DNA of 41,042 nt from JBBSTY01 sp038235385 (lineage in GTDB: Bacteria > Actinomycetota > Acidimicrobiia > Acidimicrobiales > Acidimicrobilacustridaceae), in NCBI GenBank assembly GCA_038235385.1, contig JBBSTY010000016.1, forward strand, positions 1 to 41,042, read 5' to 3'. Within the stretch, counting starts at the first letter, position 1; each line of letters starts with the position of its first letter. Below the pieces are notes generated by a model. It saw only the letters and a list, made by a program, of their open reading frames with translations, was not told the DNA's origin and did not search any database. The translations under genes were made by a program, and so were the position numbers. Below, one piece after another: positions 6,742-14,487 of this stretch.

Positions 6742-9057
6742 ATGAAGCGACTGAAGCGGGTGCCAGGTGAGGCCATCCTGTTCCTGGTCGCGGTCCTCCT
6801 GTTGGTGGCTGGCGGGCTGCTGGCGCTGACGGGCGAACACTCCGCTGCCGGCGTGGTGTGGGCGGTCGCCACCGCGTTCGGCATCGGCCCCGGTGTGTTC
6901 TGGGTGGTGACCTCCGCTCGCAGGCACGAGTTGGGGGTCGACCTCATCGCGGTGCTCGCTCAGATCGGGGCGCTCGCGGTCGGCGAGTACCTGGCCGGAG
7001 CGGTCATCACGGTGATGTTGGCGAGCGGTCGATTGCTCGAAGCCCGAGCGAGTGCTCGCGCCGAACGCGACCTCCGGGCGCTGGTCGACCGTGCCCCTCG
7101 CTCCGTCCACCGCTACGAGGCAGATGCTCTGACCGAGCCGTCGATCGACGACGTCCGTCCCGGCGAGCTGTTGTTGGTCCGGCCGGGCGAGGTGCTGCCC
7201 GTCGATGGCCTGGTCGAGTCGCGCGCTGCAGTGCTCGACGAGTCGGCGCTGACCGGCGAACCGCTCCCGGTCGAGCACCCGATTGCCGACGCGGTTCGCA
7301 GCGGCACGGTCAACGCGGGTCCTGCGTTCGACCTCCGCGTGAGCGCCTCGGCTACCGACAGCACCTATGCCGGAGTGGTGCGCCTCGTGAAGCAAGCGCA
7401 GGCGGCGAGTGCACCCTTCGTGCGGATGGCGGATCGGTTCGCCGGATGGTTCGTGCTCGGGGCGCTTGCGTTGGCCGGTGCTGCCTGGGGGGTCAGCGGT
7501 GACCCGGTTCGGGCGGTCGCGGTCCTCGTCGTGGCGACCCCGTGCCCGCTGATCCTCGCCGCTCCGGTTGCGGTGGTGTCGGGGTTGTCCCGCGCCGCTC
7601 GACGGGGAGTGATCATCAAGGGAGGTGCGGCGCTCGAGCAGCTCGCCAGCGGGGAAGTGCTGCTGTTGGACAAGACCGGAACGCTCACCGAGGGCCGCCC
7701 GACCGTCGCCGAGGTGATCCCTGCAGGTGCGGTGTCCGCCGATGAGTTGCTCCGCCTGGCGGCATCGCTCGACCAGGTGTCGCCACACGTGCTCGCGTCT
7801 GCGATCGTCGGAGCGGCAACGGGCCGAGGAATGCGTCTCGTCCTGCCGACCGACGTCGAGGAGGTTCCCGCCCACGGGGTGCGCGGATTGGTCGATGGTC
7901 GGATGGTGGCGGTCGGCAAGGCGAGCTGGATCCTTCCGGATGGTCCTCCGGCACGCTGGGTGCGGACCGTGCGACGTCGGACCGGGTTCGACGGCGCGCT
8001 GACGATGTTCGTGAGCGTGGATGGCGCTCCCGAAGGGGCCATCGTGTTGGACGACCCAATCCGCGCTGATGCGCCCCGAACGATCCGGGCCCTGCGCCGC
8101 AGTGGCATCGCGCAGGTGATCATGGTCACCGGCGACCGCGTCGACGTCGCTGAGTCGGTCGGCGCGCTGATCGGCGTCGATGTCGTGCTCGCCGAGCGCA
8201 CACCGGAAGAGAAGGTCGCTGCGGTCGCCGATGTCGGGCGGAGCCGCAGGACGATCATGGTTGGTGACGGCATCAACGACGCGCCGGCACTCGCCATGGC
8301 CGATGTCGGTGTCGCCATCGGTGCCCGGGGAGCGACAGCGTCGTCCGAGGCGGCCGACGTGGTGCTGACGGTCGACCGACTCGACCGACTCGCCGACGGG
8401 ATCGAGATCGCCCGACGCTCGCACGGCATCGCACGCGAGAGCGTCGTCATCGGCATGGCACTGTCGGCCATCGCCATGGGCGCCGCCGCGCTCGGGTACC
8501 TACCCCCGGTCTGGGGCGCGGTGCTGCAGGAGGCGATCGACGTCGCCGTGATCCTGAACGCGCTCCGTGCGCTGACGGGCGGACGGGCCGGTTTGCGTCA
8601 CCTCGACGACGAGGGTTCCGGGCTCGCCCGTCACTTCAGCGTCGAGCACCGAACGCTGCGCCCCGAATTGGACCAACTGCGTGTCGTCGCCGACGAGCTC
8701 GGCACCAGCGACCCGCATGAGGAACTGGAGAAGGTGCGGGAGGTGCACCGCTTCCTCGACGAGGACCTGCTGCCCCACGAGCAGGCGGAGGACGCCGAGC
8801 TGTACCCAGCGGTCGCACGGGTGCTCGGCGGTCGCGACTCGACCGACGCGATGTCGCGGGGACACGTCGAGATCGAGCACCAGATCCACCGGCTCGGGCG
8901 CCTGCTCAGCGAGATCCCGTCGGACGAGCCGGACGAGGACGACATGATGGAGCTGCGGCGACTGCTCTACGGCTTGCATGCCATCCTCCGACTGCACTTC
9001 GCCCAAGAGGAGGAGGGCTACCTGTCCCTCGCCGAGCCCGAACCTGCAACGGGATGA
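6742..9057 (+). CDS. P1B-5-type metal-transporting ATPase with C-terminal hemerythrin domain
   Basis: 771 residues. It has no N-terminal heavy-metal-binding domain. It has two N-terminal helices, an actuator domain with LDESALTGE (about 169-177), and the intramembrane metal motif TPCP at residues 266-269. The phosphorylated Asp is Asp310 in LDKTGTLTEG, and the hinge is MVGDGINDAPAL with GDG at 508-510. TPC in place of CPC/SPC defines subgroup P1B-5, whose known members carry a C-terminal hemerythrin-like domain and are linked to Ni/Fe export. That domain is present from about residue 625, with His631/His636, His679/Glu683, His708/Glu712 and His746/His752 suited to a di-iron site. Export of Fe(II) or Ni(II), with the di-iron domain as O2/redox/metal sensor, is inference. 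GGAAG abuts the ATG, so the ribosome site is poorly spaced. The gene diverges from a two-component operon. Confidence 0.93.
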   Translation: MKRLKRVPGEAILFLVAVLLLVAGGLLALTGEHSAAGVVWAVATAFGIGPGVFWVVTSARRHELGVDLIAVLAQIGALAVGEYLAGAVITVMLASGRLLEARASARAERDLRALVDRAPRSVHRYEADALTEPSIDDVRPGELLLVRPGEVLPVDGLVESRAAVLDESALTGEPLPVEHPIADAVRSGTVNAGPAFDLRVSASATDSTYAGVVRLVKQAQAASAPFVRMADRFAGWFVLGALALAGAAWGVSGDPVRAVAVLVVATPCPLILAAPVAVVSGLSRAARRGVIIKGGAALEQLASGEVLLLDKTGTLTEGRPTVAEVIPAGAVSADELLRLAASLDQVSPHVLASAIVGAATGRGMRLVLPTDVEEVPAHGVRGLVDGRMVAVGKASWILPDGPPARWVRTVRRRTGFDGALTMFVSVDGAPEGAIVLDDPIRADAPRTIRALRRSGIAQVIMVTGDRVDVAESVGALIGVDVVLAERTPEEKVAAVADVGRSRRTIMVGDGINDAPALAMADVGVAIGARGATASSEAADVVLTVDRLDRLADGIEIARRSHGIARESVVIGMALSAIAMGAAALGYLPPVWGAVLQEAIDVAVILNALRALTGGRAGLRHLDDEGSGLARHFSVEHRTLRPELDQLRVVADELGTSDPHEELEKVREVHRFLDEDLLPHEQAEDAELYPAVARVLGGRDSTDAMSRGHVEIEHQIHRLGRLLSEIPSDEPDEDDMMELRRLLYGLHAILRLHFAQEEEGYLSLAEPEPATG

Positions 9058-9100
9058 CGGATGGCAGTCGCCGAGCCGATGGATGTCGATGCTCGGTGAT

Positions 9101-9143
9101 GTGTCGGATGGAGCTTCGAAGGCCCGATTTTCGCTTCCGACAC
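9101..9143 (+). repeat. Inverted repeat after the ATPase gene
   Basis: GTGTCGGA (9101-9108) and TCCGACAC (9136-9143) are perfect 8-base arms around a 27-base loop that contains CGATTTTCG. It sits 44 bases after the ATPase stop and before the riboswitch. It could act as a transcript-end structure, but no run of T follows the second arm. Confidence 0.4.
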
Positions 9144-9210
9144 CTCGTCGGCCACGCGGAGAGTGCCAGTCCGTTGCCGGTTTGCGCGATCGGGACTGCT
9201 AGATTGTTCG

Positions 9211-9312
9211 TTGGCGAAGGGGAGTAGCCCTCACGCCGGGTGATCGACATGCTGGGTGATGAGCCCCGGTCCCCGGGCCCGTTTCGGCGGGTGGGCAAGA
9301 CCTTCGGCCGGT
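9211..9312 (+). ncRNA. yybP-ykoY (Mn2+) riboswitch aptamer
   Basis: The leader contains the landmarks of the manganese riboswitch in order. These are a 5' strand GGCGAAGG running into the conserved loop GGGGAGTAGCC (9219-9229), a second metal-binding loop segment ATCGACATGCTGGG (9243-9256), a GC-rich hairpin arm, and the 3' strand GGGCAAGACCTTCGGCC (9293-9309). The CCTTCGGCC end pairs back with GGCGAAGG with one bulge to close P1. The family binds Mn2+ between two docked loops and switches on Mn2+ exporters. The gene directly downstream is a UPF0016/MntX-type exporter, which fits exactly. Confidence 0.88.
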
Positions 9313-9357
9313 GTCCCGTTCGTGGATGCCCGGTCGAGGTCGTGGCTCCGTAGCCAT

Positions 9358-9379
9358 CTCCTCACCGGGCGGTGAGGAG
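9358..9379 (+). promoter_or_regulatory. Ribosome-site-masking hairpin (expression platform of the Mn riboswitch)
   Basis: CTCCTCACC (9358-9366), loop GGGC, and GGTGAGGAG (9371-9379) form a perfect 9-bp stem. Its 3' arm contains the Shine-Dalgarno GAGGAG for the GTG start at 9386. The hairpin would block translation. The upstream segment CGGTCGAGG (9331-9339) is nearly complementary to CCTCACCG (9360-9367) and could act as an anti-sequester strand once the aptamer folds. This is a translational design. Confidence 0.75.
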
Positions 9380-9385
9380 TCCGAT

Positions 9386-9958
9386 GTGTTGCAAGCCTTC
9401 CTTCTGAGCTTCGCGGTGATCTTCGTCGCCGAGCTCGGCGACAAGAGCCAGTTGATGGCGATGGCGTTCGCCGCCCGGTATCGCCCGATCCCGATCCTCA
9501 TCGGTATCACCATCGCCACGGCCATCGTCCACGCGTTCTCCGTGTTCGTGGGTGCGGTCATCGGAGCGCGCCTTCCCACCACGGCCATCACTCTCATCGC
9601 TGGTGTGGCCTTCCTCGGGTTCGCCGTGTGGACGCTGCGGGGCGACAAGCTCGACGACGACGACGAAGCCCGCGCGGCGCGCACCAACAAGTCGGTCATC
9701 GTCGCCGCCAGCGTGGCGTTCTTCCTGGCTGAGCTCGGCGACAAGACGATGTTGGCCACGATCACGCTGGCGACGAAGCAGGAGGCCTTCGGTACGTGGC
9801 TCGGCTCGACGGTCGGCATGGTTGCTGCCGACGCTCTTGCCATCGGCGTCGGGGCCGTGCTCGGTGCGCGCCTACCGGAGAAGGCCATCCGGATCGGCGC
9901 GAGCATCGCCTTTCTGGTCTTCGGGCTGGTTCTGATCGCGGAAGCGCTCTGGCGCTGA
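9386..9958 (+). CDS. UPF0016/GDT1 (MntX-type) manganese exporter
   Basis: 190 residues from a GTG at 9386. An in-frame GTG at 9311 would lie inside the riboswitch, while GAGGAG at 9374-9379 serves 9386. There are six predicted helices in two homologous halves, each with the family motif ELGDK(S/T): ELGDKSQ at 16-22 and ELGDKTM at 116-122. These motifs form the cation path in GDT1/TMEM165/MneA/MntX proteins, which export Mn2+ (Ca2+/Mn2+:H+ exchange). An acidic loop (DKLDDDDEAR, about 87-96) joins the halves. Control by the Mn2+ riboswitch upstream is strong independent support for Mn2+ as substrate. Confidence 0.92.
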   Translation: MLQAFLLSFAVIFVAELGDKSQLMAMAFAARYRPIPILIGITIATAIVHAFSVFVGAVIGARLPTTAITLIAGVAFLGFAVWTLRGDKLDDDDEARAARTNKSVIVAASVAFFLAELGDKTMLATITLATKQEAFGTWLGSTVGMVAADALAIGVGAVLGARLPEKAIRIGASIAFLVFGLVLIAEALWR

Positions 9959-10046
9959 CGTCAGAAGTGGCGAGTGGCGGAGAATCGACGGGCGAGCCTC
10001 GACTCTGCCGGGGGCACCGTGAACCGGCTCAGGCTGCTGGTGAGGC

Positions 10047-10062
10047 TTCAGCGGGGGTTCAG
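10047..10062 (+). promoter_or_regulatory. TTCAG direct repeat (11-base period) upstream of the esterase gene
   Basis: TTCAG at 10047-10051 and at 10058-10062, same strand and one helical turn apart. This is the arrangement of an OmpR/PhoB-type response-regulator site. CATGAT at about 10074 could serve as a -10 element 12 bases further on. The same repeat occurs at several other promoters in this window. Confidence 0.6.
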
Positions 10063-10220
10063 GTGCCGGTCGCCATGATCGCCGTGCACTGGGCCGTAGG
10101 TGCCGGAAACGCGATCGGGTGTTGGCCAAGACGGCCGCGCATTGGACGCGAACACCTGAGGCGCCCAGCCTCGTTGGCGGTTCGGCGGCCGATCTGAAAG
10201 CTGAGCGATTCGATGCAGCG

Positions 10221-11525
10221 ATGAGTCTGTACGCCGTGGGGCTGGACGAGGTCTCGATCATCGACGGATTGGTTCCGGTCGTCATCTACTGCCTCACGGC
10301 GATTGCCGTGGTGCTGGGTTTGGGGTGGCGTTCGGGCATCTGGCGACGCCAGGTGATGATTGGCATTCCCGGCGCGGTCGTGATCACTGCGGTCGGTGGG
10401 GTGTTTGACAAGTCCTTCAACGTCGTCGGTTACGACTACCCGTCCACGTTCTACGTATGGGTGGCGGTCGTCGTGTTGTGCATCGTCGCGGCGGTGGTTG
10501 GTTGGCCCGGTGAGCGCGCTGGTGGGCGAGTGGCGTCCCTTCTGGCGGTCCCGCTCAGCGTCATCTTGATGGGCCAGGTCGTCAACGCCCATTACGCGTA
10601 CTACCCGACCATTGCGGCGCTCTCGGGCAAGGTCTCTCAGAACGAGGCCACAGCGGGCGCCGTCGAGGTCAAGAAGGTCGAGGTCAAGAACACAAGGATT
10701 CTGCCGCCGCACGGCAACGTCCTCGAGGTTCCCATCCCTGGCCCGAAGTCCGGGTTCGTCGCCCGCAACGCCTACGTGTACCTGCCACCGGCCTACTTCG
10801 CCGACCCGACGCCCGAGCTGCCGGTGATCATGATGCTCCACGGCTCTCCGGGGGACCCGGCGAACTGGACCCAGGGCGCAACGGCCGATGTGACCGCCGA
10901 TGCGTTCGCCGCGGCCAATGGCGGCAAGGTGCCGATTCTCGTGACCCCCGACATCGGTGGTTCGACCAACGGCGACACGGAGTGCGTCGACGGACCGCGG
11001 GGAAACGTCGAGACCTACCTGATGACCGACGTGATGGATCTGATGCACAGCAGGTTCAACGCCGCCACCGGTCCGTCGTCGTTGGCGGTGGTCGGCCTGT
11101 CGACGGGGGGGACCTGCTCATTGGTGCTGTCGCTGCGGAACCCGGACAAGGTGGTCGCTGCGGGCGACTACTCGGGCACCGTGAAGCCGCAGCTCGATTC
11201 GGGTGACACCCTGCGCGAGGTCTTCGGCGGGGACCAGAAGGCGTTCGACGAGCACGACCCCAGCAAGATCCTCCTCAAGGAGCAGTTCTCGAACCTCGGC
11301 ATCTGGTTCGAATCCGGTGTCGACGACACAAGCGCCATCGCGGCGCAGAACCAGGTCGCTGCGCTCGCCCACAAGGCGGGCATCGAGACGTGTGTGGGCA
11401 CCATGGCCGGGGGGCACGACTTCACCACGTGGAGCCGATCATTCGCCGTGTCGCTGCCGTGGTTGTCCGGTCGCCTTGGTCTGACGCCGCCTCCCGCACC
11501 GGTCCCGACCGAGTGCACCCGGTGA
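10221..11525 (+). CDS. Membrane-anchored alpha/beta-hydrolase esterase
   Basis: 434 residues from the ATG at 10221 (MSLYAVGLDEVSIIDGLVPV). A GTG at 10119 would add 34 residues that do not resemble the family. Four predicted helices (about 14-32, 43-60, 80-97 and 108-124) precede an extracytoplasmic esterase domain of the esterase D/antigen-85-like fold. The domain shows RNAYVYLPPAYF near 184, PVIMMLHGSPGDPANW (oxyanion segment), the nucleophile elbow GLSTG with Ser294, and GGHDFTTW carrying the catalytic His. Related proteins act on acyl groups of envelope lipids; the substrate here is unknown. It stands alone, with a two-repeat regulator site about 160 bases upstream. The ribosome site is weak. 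Confidence 0.82.
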   Translation: MSLYAVGLDEVSIIDGLVPVVIYCLTAIAVVLGLGWRSGIWRRQVMIGIPGAVVITAVGGVFDKSFNVVGYDYPSTFYVWVAVVVLCIVAAVVGWPGERAGGRVASLLAVPLSVILMGQVVNAHYAYYPTIAALSGKVSQNEATAGAVEVKKVEVKNTRILPPHGNVLEVPIPGPKSGFVARNAYVYLPPAYFADPTPELPVIMMLHGSPGDPANWTQGATADVTADAFAAANGGKVPILVTPDIGGSTNGDTECVDGPRGNVETYLMTDVMDLMHSRFNAATGPSSLAVVGLSTGGTCSLVLSLRNPDKVVAAGDYSGTVKPQLDSGDTLREVFGGDQKAFDEHDPSKILLKEQFSNLGIWFESGVDDTSAIAAQNQVAALAHKAGIETCVGTMAGGHDFTTWSRSFAVSLPWLSGRLGLTPPPAPVPTECTR

Positions 11526-11685
11526 CGCGGTGATGAAGGGGCGACCGGTCCGAACCGCTCGCCCAGGCTGCGATCCAGCCTGAGCAGTCATCCCGTGGCC
11601 AACGCGCCGGCCACCAGACTGCATGGATGCGGGCGAACGCGTCGACGACCGAGTTGGGGGAGTCTCGACGTCACCTGAACAGACG

Positions 11686-11700
11686 TTCAGCGTGATTCAG
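11686..11700 (+). promoter_or_regulatory. TTCAG direct repeat (10-base period) upstream of the DUF2156 gene
   Basis: TTCAG at 11686-11690 and 11696-11700, with an inverted CTGAA just before (11675-11679). It lies only 35 bases before the ATG at 11735, so it would overlap the promoter core of a very short leader. Confidence 0.58.
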
Positions 11701-11734
11701 GATCGCTTCATCGCCGGAGGCGGACCTTGGAGTC

Positions 11735-12754
11735 ATGACCGCAATCGCTTCTCTCGAGTCCCCTGTCGTTGTGCCCATCCCCGCCGCCGTGTCGTGCGGG
11801 CAGCGAACGCGGGTGGAGCCGGGTTTGCGGTTGGTGCTCACTCCTCCGGAAAGGGTTCGGCGCTGGGGCACCTCGTCGGTGAGCCCCTTCACCCTGGGCG
11901 CGGATCGCGAGGTGCACGAGCTTCCGGGGGGCGGTCTCATCGGGTTCGTGCGCAAGGGCCGGTGGGCGGTCATGGCGGCAGATCCAATCGCACCTCCGGG
12001 GGAGGAACGCGAGACGATTGGCGAGGCGCTCGGGCTTCTGGCGCACCTCCGGCTGCGCCCGATCCTGGTGGCTGGAGTGGACCCCGGCCCGTATCGCGAA
12101 CGCGGTCTCTGGACGGCCCCGATCGCCGACGACGCGCTGCTCGATCTGGCCGGCTTCTCGCTCGCTGGGAAGCGAATGGCGAGCGTACGTCACAGCGTTT
12201 CCTCCGCCCGGCGGGCGGGGATGTCGGTGTCGGGATGGTCACCGGACCTCGGTGCGGAATCGGCGAAGGTCTCGGCGCGGTGGTTGGCGACCAAGCGGGG
12301 CGGTGAGATGGGATTCACCCTGGGGCAGTTCGATCCTGACGTGATGGCGCAGCTGGATTGTCGCCTCGCTCGTGATCGGGATGGTCAGGTCATGGGAATG
12401 GTCACGTGGCACAGCTACGACAACGGGCGAGCCCGTGTGCTGGATCTGATGCGCCGCACGCCGGAGGCCCCGAACCCGACGATAGATCTGCTGATCGCGC
12501 AGAGCCTCTTGGACTTCGCCGCTGCGGGAGTTCGAACGGTGAGCCTCGGATCGGTGCCGAGGTCTCACGGCAAGGTAGGTGAGGCCATCTATCCGACCGA
12601 GTCGTTGCGCCGCTACAAGAACAAGTTCGCGCCGCGTTGGGAACAGCGCCATCTCGCGGCGCCGTCGCGCCGGCACCTGCCGTTCGCCCTGATGGCGGTT
12701 GGCCGGACGTACAGCCCCGACGGTCTGCTCGCCGCGTGTCGCCGCAATCGGTGA
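11735..12754 (+). CDS. Stand-alone phosphatidylglycerol lysyltransferase-type catalytic domain (DUF2156)
   Basis: 339 residues with no membrane helix. It corresponds to the C-terminal GNAT-like catalytic half of MprF/LysX-type aminoacyl-tRNA:phosphatidylglycerol transferases. Recognisable segments are GGGLIGFVRKGRWAVMAADP near 68-87, MASVRHSVSSARRAGMSV near 148, LMRRTPEAPNPTIDLLI near 236-252, VRTVSLGSVPRS near 268 and SLRRYKNKFAPRWEQRHL near 290-307, the last being the clearest family mark. The reaction adds an amino acid from charged tRNA to a membrane lipid, lowering negative charge and raising resistance to cationic peptides. There is no flippase half here. GGAG lies just before the ATG. 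It is probably controlled by the TTCAG repeats 35 bases upstream. Amino acid and lipid specificity are not visible. Confidence 0.85.
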   Translation: MTAIASLESPVVVPIPAAVSCGQRTRVEPGLRLVLTPPERVRRWGTSSVSPFTLGADREVHELPGGGLIGFVRKGRWAVMAADPIAPPGEERETIGEALGLLAHLRLRPILVAGVDPGPYRERGLWTAPIADDALLDLAGFSLAGKRMASVRHSVSSARRAGMSVSGWSPDLGAESAKVSARWLATKRGGEMGFTLGQFDPDVMAQLDCRLARDRDGQVMGMVTWHSYDNGRARVLDLMRRTPEAPNPTIDLLIAQSLLDFAAAGVRTVSLGSVPRSHGKVGEAIYPTESLRRYKNKFAPRWEQRHLAAPSRRHLPFALMAVGRTYSPDGLLAACRRNR

Positions 12755-13074
12755 CCGCCCCCTTCCCCGAAGCGCGAATCGGTGATCGTGTCGGCCGCCG
12801 CAGCGACCTCGGCGTTCCCGGTTGGATCGTGATCGGGGGCGGTTCGGACGAGCGTTGACGCAGGGCGTGTTCGGGTCTGAGCTCGGCCTCGAGGTGATCG
12901 TCGGTGGGGTTCGAACGGAAGCCTGTTGGCGGCTGGGCGCCTTCATGGCCGGTCACCAGCCTCGTCCGCAATCGGCACGCCTTCCCGGCGACCCTCGATC
13001 CCGGTGTCCTCGGCGACCATGCCGGGTGACCACGAGGTGCCCGGTGGAAGCGTTCGAGCCGACCAGCGCCGACG
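12755..13074. other. Gene-free gap between convergent genes
   Basis: 320 bases between the DUF2156 gene and the kinase on the opposite strand. No coding signal is convincing. A hairpin at 13022-13044 (CCGGG/CCCGG with an inner ACC/GGT pairing) could end transcription. The GGTTCGAAC-like string near 12908 has no matching stem and is not a tRNA. Confidence 0.5.
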
Positions 13075-14487
13075 TCAGTCGTGGGGGTGGGCCACGAGGT
13101 GGACCGGTGCGGGGGTTGCGGCGGGGAGGGTGACGGTCAGTCGTGCGCCGCCCATGGGGTTGTCGGCGGCGCAAATGGTGCCGATGTGGTCGGCGATGAT
13201 CTCGGTGCTGATGGCGAGGCCGAGCCCGGTTCCGCCAGTGCGCCGGTCGCGGGTGTTGTCGAGGCGGGTGAACCGTTCGAAGATCCGGTCTCGGTCGGCG
13301 GGGGGGATCCCGGGTCCGTCGTCGTCCACTCGGAGCATGGCACTTGGGCCTTCCTCGCGTAGCGTCAGGGTCACACGGGTGGTCGCATGGCGAACGGCGT
13401 TGTCGAGCAGGTTGCGTACGACTCGTTGCAGGCTGGCGCTGTCGGCGCGGACCTGAGCGGAGGACACGCCGGCGGTGTCGATGGTCACGGGGCTCGTCAG
13501 TCGGCAGCGTAGGGCTTCCTCGAGGACGAGTTCGTCGAGGTCGATCAGTCGTCGAGGGGCGACGGATCCGTTGCCGGCGTCGTGGCGTGCGAGGAGCAGG
13601 AGGTCGTCGATGAGCTCTTCGAGTCGACGGCCCTGATTGAGCAGCGCCCTGATGGCTGTCCGGTCCATGTCGTCGGGGGTTGCGTAGGCCAGCTCGAGTT
13701 GCGCGGTGAGCGCCGCAAGCGGGCTGCGGAGCTCGTGGGCGGCGTCGCCGACGAACCGCTGTTGCAGGGCGACGTCGTGCTCGAGGAGCTCGAGGGTGTC
13801 ATTGAGGGTGTCGGCGAGGGCGCCGACTTCGTCGTGCGTGCGCGGGTGCGGTACCCGTCGGTGCAGGTCGGTGGTCGTGATGTGGGAGAACTCGTCGCGG
13901 ATCGCCTCGACCGGTCGCAACGATCGAGCGACCGCGGTCCACGTGAGGACGGCGACGAGAAGCGCCAACGTGGGGACGCCGGCGACCAGCGCGATCGTCA
14001 TCGCGTCGAGCGTGTTGGTCACCTGTCGGAGGGATCGGCCCACCACGACGGTGCGAGTTGTGCCGTCGGGACCGGTTTGAGTGATAGCGGTCAGCCGGTA
14101 CGGGATCGATTCGTTGCCGATTGGCAGGTCGTTCACGGTGATCGACGTATCGAGGATCGCGGGGAGGGCCGGTTCGCCGGCCAGGTCGGCGCTGGCGGCG
14201 AGGACCTTGCCGTCGGGACCGGTGACTTGGGCGAGGTCGGTGCCGCCACGGCTGGCTGGCAGCTGAACAGCGACGGACCCGTCGGCGTCCTCGCTGTCGA
14301 GCAGCGATGCGATGTCCTGAGCGCGACGGTCATTGGCCTGGTCGACGTCGCCGATGAGCTGCCCTTGCATGAAGGTGACGAGGACGATCGAAAGTGTGGC
14401 CGCTGCGATCGTGAACGCGATGGTGACGACAACGGTGATGCGCGCCCGAGCTCCCCACGATCGCCGACGAGACGCAACGCTGATCAT
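13075..14487 (-). CDS. Sensor histidine kinase (class B)
   Basis: 470 residues from the ATG at 14487, overlapping the regulator stop by four bases (ATGA). Helices at about 17-38 and 163-186 flank an extracytoplasmic sensor region of ~125 residues. HAMP follows (RSLRPVEAIRDEF, with DLHRRVPHPRTHDEVG at 207-222). The H-box is GDAAHELRSPLAAL with His251. Also present are the N-box RNLLDNAVRHA, G1 DDDGPGIPPADRD, F-box IFERFTRLD and G2 GGTGLGLAIS, so the ATP-binding domain is complete. It is a paralogue of the kinase at 27327-28700. The likely role is sensing envelope stress and phosphorylating the partner regulator 14484-15179. The signal is not identifiable from sequence. Confidence 0.93.
   Translation of the reverse strand: MISVASRRRSWGARARITVVVTIAFTIAAATLSIVLVTFMQGQLIGDVDQANDRRAQDIASLLDSEDADGSVAVQLPASRGGTDLAQVTGPDGKVLAASADLAGEPALPAILDTSITVNDLPIGNESIPYRLTAITQTGPDGTTRTVVVGRSLRQVTNTLDAMTIALVAGVPTLALLVAVLTWTAVARSLRPVEAIRDEFSHITTTDLHRRVPHPRTHDEVGALADTLNDTLELLEHDVALQQRFVGDAAHELRSPLAALTAQLELAYATPDDMDRTAIRALLNQGRRLEELIDDLLLLARHDAGNGSVAPRRLIDLDELVLEEALRCRLTSPVTIDTAGVSSAQVRADSASLQRVVRNLLDNAVRHATTRVTLTLREEGPSAMLRVDDDGPGIPPADRDRIFERFTRLDNTRDRRTGGTGLGLAISTEIIADHIGTICAADNPMGGARLTVTLPAATPAPVHLVAHPHD

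Noticed and set aside
6676..8424. A 582-codon minus-strand frame opposite the P-type ATPase
   Set aside because: His/Arg/Asp-rich shadow with no family feature; the ATPase reading is unambiguous.
9311..9385. Starting the UPF0016 gene at the upstream GTG (9311)
   Set aside because: It would place coding sequence in the riboswitch expression platform; the Shine-Dalgarno and the family N-terminus fit the GTG at 9386.
12890..12930. tRNA-like GGTTCGAAC string in the gap after the DUF2156 gene
   Set aside because: No matching T-stem, anticodon arm or acceptor pairing can be drawn.
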